Counted from the stretch's first letter, positions 46,364 to 56,595 are shown. The stretch: 64,000 nucleotides of DNA from Lyngbya sp. PCC 8106 (GCF_000169095.1 NZ_AAVU01000029.1:24774-88773), one strand, 5' to 3'. Numbers and translations are program-made. Notes: a model not told the origin generated them from the letters alone.

Positions 46364-48304
46364 TTACTTAGTATTCTTCTCAATTGTTAATAATTGGTCG
46401 GCTACAGGTTGAGCGATGGTTTTAACTGTACCATCGGGCCATATCACCTGAATCGAATCAGGCTTATCTTGCTTTCCTAATCCAAAATAAAGTCGATAGT
46501 GTCCCTGAGAATAATGAGAATTTTCTGAACTACCAATTTGTTGAACTTGAGTTTTATCAGCGGTTTTCACCTGAACTTTAGCACCAATAGCTTCAGGATT
46601 TCCCGGAGAACCGATGAGTTTGACTTCTAGCCAGTGATGATCGGAAATTTTATTTTGATAAAATCGAGATTGCCAAATTCGAGAGGTATCTCGTTTCTGA
46701 ATCTGATTTAGAATCCGGTCTTTTAAAGAGGGGGTTTCTTGCAAGATGGACGGAGTTTGTTGAAAGGCAATTATAACATCTCTAGCTCCATCATTATTGG
46801 CATCAAACCATACCGAACGAGCATTCCAAGTGTTAAACTTAGGAAATCTCATGTCTAATAACTGAGTTTCTTCAAATGTATGCTGGGCATTTTGACTATA
46901 CAAACCACTGGGTACAACGTGAAGATCCGGTAAACTATCATTATTATAATCAACCCAATTTGCAGTCAAGCCTTTCGAGGGTAAACCGATAGAATTTGGG
47001 TTTGTCAGAGTATATTTTCCCTCGGTATTAATGAGCAGAGCATTTTCACCTGCTGTGACAATATAAACATCAAAATCTCCATCTAAATCATAATCTGAAA
47101 CGGCAAATTTGATAATGCTTTTGTTGAGTGTTTCACTAAAACGCTGTTGAAACTTCCCGGCTTCGTTAAGATAAAGATAAACGTTTTCTTCTTGGGAAGT
47201 AAGTAAGTCCATATCTTTGTCATTATCTGCATCAAACCAGAACATATACCCCGCTTGAGGTAAATCTAAACCGACCTGACTGGCTACATTAATAAACTGA
47301 CCGTTAGTAGTTTGTTGATAGAGTTGATTCCGGTAAGGTATGGGATCATCTTTTGAGCGACCACAAATCGTATATAAATCAAGGCGATCATCGTTGTTAA
47401 AATCTACCCAAGCTGACTGTCTTCCCGGACAACCTTCTTTCAAAAAACCAAGTTTTTCAGCTTGATCTTGAAGGGTTATATCATTACGACTTACGAATAA
47501 TTCATCAGTAAAACGTTCGGATAAATCAGCCATTTTTCCTCGAACTGCACCCCGACCAATGAAGACATCTTTGTATCCATCTCTATTAAAATCTGTCCAA
47601 GCCATACTGTGACGATCGCGCCACATTAAGTCAAAATTGTAGGATTCTGGAGGCTGCTTTTGAAAGCCAATATAAATTTGTTCTAATGGAATATTTTGAG
47701 TAATTTCAAAAGAGTGGAGGATTTCGGGAAAACCTTGTAAGACCAATTCTCCATTATTTTGTACTGAAAAGTCTACAGTCGTTTGATTTTTTCCGGCTGA
47801 TGTATTTTCTTGTATATTCGCTTCAGCCAGATGATTTTTTTTCACCTCAATAGGTAAGGATAGCTTTAACGTTCCCCGGAGTTTATCTAAATTTTGTAAC
47901 TGATTAGCACGAATATGTAAATCAAAGTTTTGTCGATAAATATAAAGTCCAGGACTGTTAATTGGCGGTTGAATATCCGTATCTTCTGACCAAGCAAACT
48001 GACGATCTTGATCGAGATTCCAGTCGGAAAGAACATCCACAAATTCGCCGGATTCACTCCCCAATAATAAATTTTGTCTGGCGCTATGGTTTAAGGTAAA
48101 AACATCTATAATGTTATCATTATTGGCATCTACAACGCCAAGATCAAAAATATCATATGTCGCAGTTAAAGGGGTTGGCTTTGGGGAAAAATTACCCAAA
48201 GTTTTTATCGTCGGACTCCAAAGCTTCCAAGCGAACGTAATTAATAAAATTGTTATGAAAGCGGTAAAAAAAAGTTGACTAAAGCGAACAAATTTTTTAT
48301 TCAT
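46364..48304 (-). CDS. FG-GAP/ASPIC-UnbV repeat protein
   Basis: This 646-residue protein has one N-terminal membrane helix (residues 10-26) and then a run of FG-GAP/VCBS blades, each with a calcium-loop sequence such as DANNDNIIDV, DFNRDGYKDV, DFNNDDRLDL, DADNDKDMDL and DYDLDGDFDV. They probably form a seven-bladed propeller. The C-terminus is an ASPIC/UnbV domain (AIGAKVQV, then IQVIWPDGTVKTI). It should face the periplasm or cell surface and bind carbohydrate or protein in a calcium-dependent way. Its role in the polysaccharide locus is not known. Confidence 0.88.
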   Translation of the reverse strand: MNKKFVRFSQLFFTAFITILLITFAWKLWSPTIKTLGNFSPKPTPLTATYDIFDLGVVDANNDNIIDVFTLNHSARQNLLLGSESGEFVDVLSDWNLDQDRQFAWSEDTDIQPPINSPGLYIYRQNFDLHIRANQLQNLDKLRGTLKLSLPIEVKKNHLAEANIQENTSAGKNQTTVDFSVQNNGELVLQGFPEILHSFEITQNIPLEQIYIGFQKQPPESYNFDLMWRDRHSMAWTDFNRDGYKDVFIGRGAVRGKMADLSERFTDELFVSRNDITLQDQAEKLGFLKEGCPGRQSAWVDFNNDDRLDLYTICGRSKDDPIPYRNQLYQQTTNGQFINVASQVGLDLPQAGYMFWFDADNDKDMDLLTSQEENVYLYLNEAGKFQQRFSETLNKSIIKFAVSDYDLDGDFDVYIVTAGENALLINTEGKYTLTNPNSIGLPSKGLTANWVDYNNDSLPDLHVVPSGLYSQNAQHTFEETQLLDMRFPKFNTWNARSVWFDANNDGARDVIIAFQQTPSILQETPSLKDRILNQIQKRDTSRIWQSRFYQNKISDHHWLEVKLIGSPGNPEAIGAKVQVKTADKTQVQQIGSSENSHYSQGHYRLYFGLGKQDKPDSIQVIWPDGTVKTIAQPVADQLLTIEKNTK

Positions 48305-48424
48305 ACTTTAAAAATAATTCTCATAAGAGCGAATAAAATTTTTACGTTTCATACATCTAAAGTCAGTCAACATAGAGACTCATTTTCATCCGCCCAACTC
48401 CCCACTCCTGACCTCTGCTCTACC

Positions 48425-50221
48425 TCAACGATCGGTAGTTATGCTATTTTCTTCTCCTAAAACAACTTCATGATAGGTTCCTGACTTAACGATTTGACCT
48501 TTTTCCATCATGTGTATACAATCACAATGTTCAACGGTTGTCAAGCGGTGAGCAATAATAATCATTGTTTTTGTACCGCTTAAAGATTTAATTGACTCCG
48601 TTACCAGATGTTCGGTTTCATTATCTAGTGCTGCTGTTGCTTCATCCAGCACCAATATTTCTCTTTCATGATAAAGTGCTCTGGCTATTCCAACTCGCTG
48701 GCGTTGACCTCCAGAAAGTAAAACCCCCCGCTCTCCAACAATGGTTTTCAACCCTCCGGGAAGTGCTTCAATCACTTGAGTAAGTTGTGCGGCTTCAATG
48801 GCTTTCTTGAGTCTGACTTGATCGATCAAATCATCAGGAACACCAAAAGCAATATTTCTTTCTATGGTATCGTCTATCAAAAAGATTGATTGAGGAATAT
48901 AACCGATTAAATTTTGCCACAGGCGTAAATTATTGTCATCATAAATGGATTGAGTATCAACTTTAATATCTCCTCCTTGGGGAACTAACAAACCTAAAAT
49001 AACATCGACTAAAGTTGTCTTTCCGGCTCCTGATTTTCCAATAAAAGCAATAGATTGACCTTTATCTATCGTTAAACAGATATCTTTTAAAGCATCTGCT
49101 GGTGAATTGGGATAACAATATCGAACCCGATCCAGAATAATTTTTTCTTGAAACTTTAATTCTTTTTTTTCTGGAGAATGAAGCACTTTCTTTTCAATTT
49201 GGGGTGTGATTTCTTCTATCTCTTTGAGATCGCAGTAGAGTTTATTGACGGTAAAACTTGAATTTTTTAAAGTGCTGACTCCACTAGCGATGTTACTGAC
49301 TGCTGGAATTAAACGGATTGAAGCCAAAGCAAATACACCTAGCGTAGCTGTTAGTTGTTGTACATCTTGTTTGAGCAGAAGAAATATAGCGATAAAACCA
49401 ACTAAAAAAATTACGAGCAACGTTTCCACGAGCAGTCTCGGAGTTAGCTTATAAGAATAAAATTTTCCACAAGCTTCTGTATATCTTTCTGTTTGTGTAG
49501 CAATCTGAGATTCAAAGTGAGCTTCACAACCAATTAATTTTGTTTCTTTAATTCCACCTAAGCTATGATTAATTATACGAATGACTTCTTTATCAGATTG
49601 AGAAGCTTCTTTCCCCCATGCACCAATTTTGTTTTTAGATATATTAAAAAATAAAAATAAAGGAAATATAATCCCTAAAATAACAACTATACTGGTTAAG
49701 TTAGTGATTCCCAATAAAAGAATGAGACAGAACACGATAATACAGTTAGAAGTGCAGGTGAGTAGAGGAATTAAAACTCCATTAGCAAATTGTTTGGTCT
49801 CCGTGATTATATTCTGAATAATATTAACACTATTTTGACTGAGGTGAAAAGTATAGGGAGCGCTCAGATAGGCATTCATCAGTTTTTCGGTGAGTTCTCC
49901 TTTTTTTCGATAAGTGAACAGAAAAACTTCAGTTTGAACTCGCCAACTAATCAAAGACTTTACACAAAAAACAACAATAATTGCCAAACCAATTAAAGCA
50001 ATAAAAGTTCCTTCATCTTGAAACTCAAATTTTTTGTATAAGCCTTCTAAAAAAGGAATGTCATAAATTAAATTTTTATTAGTCGATAAACTCAGAAAAG
50101 GGCCAATAATTCCCAGTCCGAAAACTTCCAACAATGATACGAATAAAAAAGATAAGACTAAAAGAATTAAACTGCTTTTCTTACCGGGCAAAATATATAA
50201 CACCTTGGCAAGATAGTTCAT
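48425..50221 (-). CDS. PglK-like ABC exporter (lipid-linked glycan flippase candidate)
   Basis: This 598-residue half-transporter has six membrane helices in its first 310 residues, followed by an ATPase domain. Walker A is IGKSGAGKTT near 394, signature LLSGGQRQR near 505, Walker B ILVLDEATAALD near 526, and switch H in IIIAHRLTTV. The opening (FLFVSLLEVFGLGIIGPFLSL) resembles PglK of Campylobacter, which flips lipid-linked oligosaccharides. No Wzx flippase is visible in the locus, so this protein may do that step (inference). It starts the leftward run after a 170-base gap. Confidence 0.87.
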   Translation of the reverse strand: MNYLAKVLYILPGKKSSLILLVLSFLFVSLLEVFGLGIIGPFLSLSTNKNLIYDIPFLEGLYKKFEFQDEGTFIALIGLAIIVVFCVKSLISWRVQTEVFLFTYRKKGELTEKLMNAYLSAPYTFHLSQNSVNIIQNIITETKQFANGVLIPLLTCTSNCIIVFCLILLLGITNLTSIVVILGIIFPLFLFFNISKNKIGAWGKEASQSDKEVIRIINHSLGGIKETKLIGCEAHFESQIATQTERYTEACGKFYSYKLTPRLLVETLLVIFLVGFIAIFLLLKQDVQQLTATLGVFALASIRLIPAVSNIASGVSTLKNSSFTVNKLYCDLKEIEEITPQIEKKVLHSPEKKELKFQEKIILDRVRYCYPNSPADALKDICLTIDKGQSIAFIGKSGAGKTTLVDVILGLLVPQGGDIKVDTQSIYDDNNLRLWQNLIGYIPQSIFLIDDTIERNIAFGVPDDLIDQVRLKKAIEAAQLTQVIEALPGGLKTIVGERGVLLSGGQRQRVGIARALYHEREILVLDEATAALDNETEHLVTESIKSLSGTKTMIIIAHRLTTVEHCDCIHMMEKGQIVKSGTYHEVVLGEENSITTDR

Positions 50222-50301
50222 AATACAATTCCCCCGAATCTAGGTGTTCTGACTCTGATTCTTGTCAAACCATTATGGCTTTTTAAAGGTTGAACAAGCA
50301 A

Positions 50302-50330
50302 CCTGTTAGCTACTGTCAGTCACTAACAGG
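50302..50330. repeat. perfect hairpin CCTGTTAG/CTAACAGG
   Basis: A perfect 8-bp stem with a 13-base loop lies between the ABC exporter gene and the large adhesin-like gene. It lacks a following T-run on either strand, so it could be a weak terminator for the large gene or an RNA-processing site. Confidence 0.4.
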
Positions 50331-50391
50331 CTACTCCCAATCAATGTTCAAGGTTGTTTCGATGAGTCTAGTTTAACCCTCATCTTTTCAA

Positions 50392-53300
50392 CTATACACT
50401 GAAATACTTCTGTTGCAGATAGTTGTTAACTTGGGTTTGTTCAGCTTCCGATAAAGCCCGGTCAAAAACGAGGATTTCTGCCACATCCATATCTACAAAT
50501 GGACTACCATCAATCTCCGATCCCAAAACGATTTTGTCCAGTAAGGTGTTGTAGGTACGAGTACGACTATCAATCACCGTGCCATCTTTATAATGGTTCA
50601 GAGTGCCAGCTTGTAAGACTGCTGATTGAGTCAACCAACCCACACCCGTACCATCAACGTTGCTATCAGCATCATTTTTACCCCAAGCTTGTACCATCAA
50701 GTCACCATCATTCTTGACGAGCAAGCCAAAGGCTTCATTGGTGAAGTTCTTACCGTAGGCAAAACCACCGTAGCCTATACCATCATATTTGGCAACCATA
50801 AACACCGTGCGATCGGCATTCCCAGATGGTAAGTTATTGAGATTGGAGTCTCGTTCGAGCTGATCGCCGTCACCATCAAGGTTGATGTAGTTCTGTCCGT
50901 TGAGTCCGTTTGTTACCAGAGTGGGATCGCCAAAGCCTGTCAGGTCGTTTCCAGAAGCGGACTGATCAGCCCAACCCGTAACCACACCGTTATTAGTGGT
51001 GACTCCATTATTGGCATCGAGTTGCAGCACTAAGCCATTGGTTACAGGGACGCCCGAAGCTTCAGCCACATTCAGAGAGACTTGAGCGCTGGAGGTGCTA
51101 CCTGTAGAGTCCGCAATGGTGTAAGTAAAGGACTCTGTACCGACAAAGCCATTGCCTGGGGTGTAAATCAGTCCATCATTGCTGGCGTTGATACTCACAG
51201 TACCGCCATTATTAGTAGCACTAACTCCAGTAATGGTTAAGGTATCACCCGAATCGGGGTCTGTGTCGTTAACTAAAACATCTAGAGCGTTATTGCTGCT
51301 ATCTACAGCGATGTTGAGATTATCATTAGCTGCTGTGGGAGCATCGTTGACATTGTTAACGTTCATAGTGACGGTTGCAGTATTCACACCCCCGTTACCA
51401 TCGCTAACAGTATAGGTGAACGTCTCAGTTCCCGTGAAATCTGTTGCGGGAGTATAGACTAAACCATCGTTGGTATTGTTAATCGTCACCATTCCCCCGT
51501 TATCCGTCGCCCCTACACTCGTAATACTGAGGGGGTCATTCTCGGGATCGGTATCGTTAACCAACACATCTAGCGGATTGTTACTACTGTCTTCATCTAC
51601 GGTAAAGCCATCATTGACTATATTGGGAAGACCATTACCGGTGCCGACCACATTAACTGTTACCGTTGCCTGATCGGTGCCACCGTTGCCATCAGTAATA
51701 CTGTAGTTGAAGGTATCTGTCCCACTAAAACTTGCATTGGGAGTATACAGTAACGCATCATTTGTGGCATTAATCTCAACAGAACCATTAGTCGGGGTTC
51801 CGACTGATCCAAATACCAGAGCATCTCCATCGGGATCGCTATCGTTCGCTAAAACATCAAGAGTATTATTGGTGCTTTGTGATGTCACTTCAAAAGTATC
51901 AGCGACGGCTGAGGGCTGTTGATTGCCGCTACCGCTACCCGAACCAAAATACTTCTGTTGCAGATAGTTGTTAACTTGGGTTTGTTCGCTTTGTGATAAA
52001 GCCCGGTCAAAAACAAGGATCTCGGCGACATCCATGTCTACAAACGGATTACTATCAATCTCTGCTCCCAAAACGATTTTGTCGAGGAAAGTGTTGTAGG
52101 TAAGGGTTTTAGTATCAATCACCGTGCCATCTTTATAATGGTTCAGAGTGCCAGCTTGTAAAACGGCCGATTGAGTCAACCAACCTGCACCCGTACCATC
52201 AACATTACTATCGGCATCATTTTTACCCCAAGCTTGGACCATCAAGTCACCATCATTCTTCACCAGCAAACCAAAGGCTTCATTCGTGAAGTTTTTACCA
52301 TAGGTAAAGCCTCCGTTGCCAGTACCATCATACTTAGCAACCATAAACACCGTGCGGTCAGCATTCCCCGATGGCAAGTTGCTGAGATTTGAGTCTCGTA
52401 CGAACTGATCTCCGTTACCATCTAAGCTGATATAGTTCTGACCGTTGAGTCCGTTTGTTACCAGAGTGGGATCGCCAAAGCCTGTCAGGTCGTTTCCAGA
52501 AGCGGACTGATCAGCCCAACCCGTAACCACACCGTTATTAGTGGTGACTCCATTATTGGCATCGAGTTGCAGGACTAAACCGGTTACGGGGACGCCCGAA
52601 GCTTCAGCCACATTCAGAGAGACTTGAGCGCTGGAGGTGTTACCGGTAGAATCTGCAATGGTGTAAGTAAAGGACTCTGTACCGACAAACCCATTGCCAG
52701 GGGTGTAAATCAGTCCATCACTGTTGGAGTTGATGCTGACAGTCCCGCCATTGTTGGTAGCACTAACTCCAGTAATGGTTAAGGTATCACCCGGATCAGC
52801 GTCTGTATCGTTAGCTAAGACATTGAGGGCGTTATCTTGACTTCCCGTGACAATATTGATCGAGTCATCGTTCGCAACGGGTGGTTCCGGATCGGGATTA
52901 GGATCATTAACAATATAGTTGGCGGTATAGGTTTGGTTAGTCTCAGGCGCAGCAATATTCAAAGTGGCGGTGGTAGCGACGGTTGAGGAGCCAACAGACC
53001 AGTTATCAAAGAGGTACTCGATACCATTAATCGTTACGTTTGAGGGGGCTGTCGCCTCATGTTGGAAATTCACTGCGGTCTCAACAGTAAGGGGATTGTT
53101 ATCAGAACTGGTTTGAGTAAATCCATCAAGAGTGAAGTCAAAATCACCTGGAAGATTATCATTGAAAGCCAAGTCTATTTTCTCTGGGAAGATTGATTTA
53201 GCCTCAGTTGTTGTCAAACCATCTGAGTCAGTTACAGTCAAAATAAATTCAAATCCAGTTTCAGCAGGAAATCCATGTTCAGTGGTTGTAATATCAAGCT

Positions 53301-55416
53301 CTCCACTACTACCAACGAAGTCGTTTAATTCTGGGTGAGCGTGTGTGTTGTGTAGGAAATCAATATCCCAACTGTAGCTATTATTGGTTAATGAACCATC
53401 TGCATCCGTGGCATCGGCTTCAAAGAAGATTGTGTCTCCAGCTTTAAATAGATCGACTCCTTCTTGAAAGATCGTGCCATCTTGCTTTCTCAGGATGATA
53501 TTTGCTGTCGGAGGAGTCCCCAAAACAACAGGAGACAAAAGATAACTGTCTTGTTCTTGGCCATCAGAAACGATCAATCGAGGCGTATACTGACCATTTG
53601 CAGTGTAGGTATGACTAATATTCGCACCCGTGGCTTGATTTCCATCCCCAAAATCCCAAGTGTAGCTGAGGGAATCTCCATCCGCGTCGGTGGCTACACC
53701 CGTGAAATCTACTGTTAATCCATTTCCTTTCGTTGCAGTTGTGGCTTGTTCGTTAATTACCGGAGAAGCGTTACCTCCGGTTGGATCGTTGTAAACGATG
53801 CGGCGTATTTCTCCAGGGTTGCCACCCGGTCGGGAGAGATTAAGATAATACAGCGCTCCATCTGGCCCTTGATCGATAAAGACGGGTCTTGTAACGGGTC
53901 CATCCTCTTCAAAATTAAAAGCATCTACTACTGTAGGTGTCGAGGGATCGGCATCAATCACATTGTTATTGGCATCAAACTTGAGGTACTGCATTGTGCC
54001 AGCCACAAAGTCAGCAAAGAAGTATGATCCCTGAAACTCACTCGGGAACATTGTGCCTCGGTAAATACTCCCTCCAATGACCGCAGCACCACCATTTATA
54101 TGTTCAAACTGGTAAATGGGATCGGTGAGACCGGGAACACCATTGGAGCTACCTTCATATTGATTCCAACCTAAGTTGGCACCACCATCATTAATACCTA
54201 AACGGTTAACTTCTTCCCAAGTCTCCAGACCGACATCACCAATATACAAGTTATTGGTTTGGAAATCCCAATCTGAACGGAAAGGATTTCGGACACCATA
54301 AGCCCAAATTTCAGGGCGAGCACCAGGAGTATTTATAAAGGGATTATCATTGGGAACAGTGCCATCTGGATTGAATCGCAGAACCTTACCTTCAAATACC
54401 GTTAAATCTTGTGCTTTTTCAGGACTATTAAATCCTTTATCTCCAATTGATAGATAAAGTTTACCATCGGGGCCGAAATTTAGACCTCCGCCATAGTGAT
54501 CGGGAGGACCTGCAGGAGTTGGATCTTTCCAAATTACGGTCTCACTACCCAGGTTTCCCGTGTTACCGTTGTGTGTGAAACGAGAGATTTGGAATGATTT
54601 GTCTGAACCCTTTGTATAATACAGATAAAAATAACCGTTACTTTCAAAGTCTGGATCGACAGCAATATCAATTAGCCCTTTCTCAGAACTGGTATTCACA
54701 TCTGGAAGGGTCATGTATGGAGTTAAGGATGGGGCTGGATCTTGGAGATCCGTAATATACATCTCCCCAGTTTTACTCAGAACCAGTGAGCGACCATCGG
54801 GCAACCACTCCATTGAAATCGGGTCGCTTGCTTGCACAAGAAGCTCATTCTCAAAGTTGGGATCGTTGGGTACAACCGGATCGTTATGGAAATGCCCTTC
54901 ATGTAAAATTTCACTGTAATTTTCTAAGGCTTCCCCGAAAACGGCTAACTCTGCTTCAATTGAACCTGTTGTTACTTCTAAATCTCCATCTCCTCCTAAT
55001 GCTGCATTCCCGGTTAAATCATCTGAAGCGGCAATATCTGCTCCGGTTAAGTTAGCTAATTGTTTAATAAAATTTTCATCTAGTCCAATATCGCAACCAT
55101 ACAACAGGATATCTGCCTCGGTCGTCAGATGCTCAGACCAACTCATTAAAGGATCTATATATTCATCTAAATTGTCTGAATTGAGAGCGTTATCACCGAT
55201 TTGTATACTGCCTAAACTACCGTGAGAAATAATATGAATAGATTCTACGTTACTCTTTTGCGTTAAGACTTGGGTGATTTGATCGATGCCGTCTTCATTG
55301 GGGTTTAGAGTGATTGTCTCAAATCCTGAGCTAATATTAGCTGCAATTTCATCATAATTTAATACATTAGAATCTATAAAGATAAGACTTGAATTTGAAT
55401 CAACGGGTAATTCCAT
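50392..55416 (-). CDS. DUF4347, glucose/sorbosone dehydrogenase, PKD, LamG multidomain protein
   Basis: This 1674-residue protein begins with a DUF4347 domain (HIISHGSLGSIQIG, ADILLYGCDIG; residues 1-165). A glucose/sorbosone dehydrogenase propeller follows (about 185-545: GLIDIAVDPDF, GGGLNFGPDGKLYLSIGD), then a PKD domain (SYTWDFGDGNQATG). The rest alternates cadherin-like tandem repeats (LDVLVNDTDPDSGD and similar) with two LamG-like modules (LVLQLDANNGVTTNNG). DUF4347 proteins are commonly large cell-surface proteins in cyanobacteria and lack a classical signal peptide, as here. It probably binds sugars or oxidises them at the surface. Two long nucleotide blocks within it, 1545 bases apart, are nearly identical. 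Confidence 0.88.
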   Translation of the reverse strand: MELPVDSNSSLIFIDSNVLNYDEIAANISSGFETITLNPNEDGIDQITQVLTQKSNVESIHIISHGSLGSIQIGDNALNSDNLDEYIDPLMSWSEHLTTEADILLYGCDIGLDENFIKQLANLTGADIAASDDLTGNAALGGDGDLEVTTGSIEAELAVFGEALENYSEILHEGHFHNDPVVPNDPNFENELLVQASDPISMEWLPDGRSLVLSKTGEMYITDLQDPAPSLTPYMTLPDVNTSSEKGLIDIAVDPDFESNGYFYLYYTKGSDKSFQISRFTHNGNTGNLGSETVIWKDPTPAGPPDHYGGGLNFGPDGKLYLSIGDKGFNSPEKAQDLTVFEGKVLRFNPDGTVPNDNPFINTPGARPEIWAYGVRNPFRSDWDFQTNNLYIGDVGLETWEEVNRLGINDGGANLGWNQYEGSSNGVPGLTDPIYQFEHINGGAAVIGGSIYRGTMFPSEFQGSYFFADFVAGTMQYLKFDANNNVIDADPSTPTVVDAFNFEEDGPVTRPVFIDQGPDGALYYLNLSRPGGNPGEIRRIVYNDPTGGNASPVINEQATTATKGNGLTVDFTGVATDADGDSLSYTWDFGDGNQATGANISHTYTANGQYTPRLIVSDGQEQDSYLLSPVVLGTPPTANIILRKQDGTIFQEGVDLFKAGDTIFFEADATDADGSLTNNSYSWDIDFLHNTHAHPELNDFVGSSGELDITTTEHGFPAETGFEFILTVTDSDGLTTTEAKSIFPEKIDLAFNDNLPGDFDFTLDGFTQTSSDNNPLTVETAVNFQHEATAPSNVTINGIEYLFDNWSVGSSTVATTATLNIAAPETNQTYTANYIVNDPNPDPEPPVANDDSINIVTGSQDNALNVLANDTDADPGDTLTITGVSATNNGGTVSINSNSDGLIYTPGNGFVGTESFTYTIADSTGNTSSAQVSLNVAEASGVPVTGLVLQLDANNGVTTNNGVVTGWADQSASGNDLTGFGDPTLVTNGLNGQNYISLDGNGDQFVRDSNLSNLPSGNADRTVFMVAKYDGTGNGGFTYGKNFTNEAFGLLVKNDGDLMVQAWGKNDADSNVDGTGAGWLTQSAVLQAGTLNHYKDGTVIDTKTLTYNTFLDKIVLGAEIDSNPFVDMDVAEILVFDRALSQSEQTQVNNYLQQKYFGSGSGSGNQQPSAVADTFEVTSQSTNNTLDVLANDSDPDGDALVFGSVGTPTNGSVEINATNDALLYTPNASFSGTDTFNYSITDGNGGTDQATVTVNVVGTGNGLPNIVNDGFTVDEDSSNNPLDVLVNDTDPENDPLSITSVGATDNGGMVTINNTNDGLVYTPATDFTGTETFTYTVSDGNGGVNTATVTMNVNNVNDAPTAANDNLNIAVDSSNNALDVLVNDTDPDSGDTLTITGVSATNNGGTVSINASNDGLIYTPGNGFVGTESFTYTIADSTGSTSSAQVSLNVAEASGVPVTNGLVLQLDANNGVTTNNGVVTGWADQSASGNDLTGFGDPTLVTNGLNGQNYINLDGDGDQLERDSNLNNLPSGNADRTVFMVAKYDGIGYGGFAYGKNFTNEAFGLLVKNDGDLMVQAWGKNDADSNVDGTGVGWLTQSAVLQAGTLNHYKDGTVIDSRTRTYNTLLDKIVLGSEIDGSPFVDMDVAEILVFDRALSEAEQTQVNNYLQQKYFSV
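50402..51240 (-). repeat. internal duplicate block A of the large adhesin-like gene
   Basis: This block encodes the C-terminal LamG-like module and part of the preceding cadherin-like repeat. It matches block B (51947-52785) at a constant offset of 1545 bases until one codon is missing, then 1542. Over a stretch of more than 100 bases near 50905-51027 the two are identical, which points to recent duplication or gene conversion. Confidence 0.75.
51947..52785 (-). repeat. internal duplicate block B of the large adhesin-like gene
   Basis: This is the partner of block A and encodes the earlier LamG-like module plus cadherin-like repeat. It differs mainly by scattered third-position changes and lacks one Asn codon (PVTGLVL against PVTNGLVL). 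Confidence 0.75.
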
Positions 55417-55751
55417 AACACCTATACCTTCCGGGTTTTGATAGACTTTAAGTAGACATCTGCTTACTATTGTATAAACAAATTAAAGATTTACCTGTAT
55501 AAATATGGATTTTTACAGAATCTTTAAACTTTTGTCTAACTCCGTAGGAATTGAGAGTCTCTTAAGTAGCTATAGTCTTGATAATTCGGCTTTTTGAAAT
55601 AACTTAACAAGTTTTATTGTGATTAATTTAAGAAGATATGGTAAGGAATAGAGTCTTTGTAAAGCTTTGATAAAGGCTGTCAGAATTTTGGGATAGTTTT
55701 TGGTAGACGGGCGACATAAACAGCCTGCGTTCAGTAGCCCTGTTTGGTTAC
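55417..55751. other. intergenic region
   Basis: This AT-rich spacer lies upstream of the large adhesin-like gene and presumably contains its promoter. A 62-codon minus-strand frame (55570-55758) overlaps the end of the CPBP gene but has no recognisable feature. Nothing else is seen. Confidence 0.45.
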
Positions 55752-56595
55752 TTAGCACTTGATGGCGATCAGAATTTTTCTGATGATTGTGGCGATCGCA
55801 CTTAAAAACACCAATCCCATCAAACCCGCTAACGGATTTTGATCAATCCCGACAACCCAATCCGGAACTCGCCCCGAATATTGGATTTTTCCGCCGACAC
55901 TGATGATATAATACCCCCAAACCAATCCGCCATGAAGCCCAATCGGTAAACCGAGATTTCCCTGAGTAACGGGTTTTTTTTTGGACGGGGAACTGATCAC
56001 AGATTTAGCCCAAACGAAGATTAATCCGAGTAAGATTAAACCGGGAAATTGTGGCCAGGTACGGAGAATTTCAGCCAGAGGTTTAATAAAGTGGGCGATC
56101 GCATAGATAATACTACACACCCAAGCTGCAATCCCATCTGAATAGTCTCGCTGGAGTTCATTTAGCAGCCATCCCCGGAAGAATAGTTCCTCGCCGAACC
56201 CAATCCCTAAAGCGATCGCCAGTCCTTCTAAGATCACTTGGGGGAACTGTGTAACATCAGGATACCACGCTAGCCATCCCAGTTGAGCTTCTAGGGCAAA
56301 TAAACTGAGTAAACTCAAACAACCCCAACTCAATCCACTGATCAATAACCAAGTATTTTCAGGGTTGAGACGTAAGCCGTAGTGTTGAAGAAGCTTAGGT
56401 TGATGATAAATCCGTTTTCCCCAGAAACGTACTAATACAATAAATTCTACATATAGTAATAGCAGAGTAATAATACTAACGGTATTGGGATCATCCCCAA
56501 GTAAATAGATGGGAACTGCTAACGGTAGCCACAACCCCAACAACATGAGGATAAACAGAGTCAGTCTTAGGGGAGCCGCAAAAGTAGAAATTCGA
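55752..56595 (-). CDS. CPBP intramembrane protease, 5' end displaced by IS
   Basis: The visible product has about 264 residues from the ATG at 56546, with seven or eight membrane helices. It has the CPBP motif GFGEELFFRGWL (EExxxR), followed by IYAIAHF with the second catalytic histidine region. Members are membrane glutamate proteases, which in cyanobacteria may act in protein maturation. The frame stays open upstream through SRISTFAAPLRLTLFIL to the IS border at 56596, so the native protein was longer. Rejoining across the IS gives a GTG start about 58,031 and the opening MINLFSRISTF. The current ATG may still allow expression of a nearly full protein. Confidence 0.82.

Noticed and set aside
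55570..55758. 62-codon minus-strand frame overlapping the CPBP stop
   Set aside because: It has no recognisable motif or clear ribosome-binding site and is basic and low in information; it is more likely non-coding.
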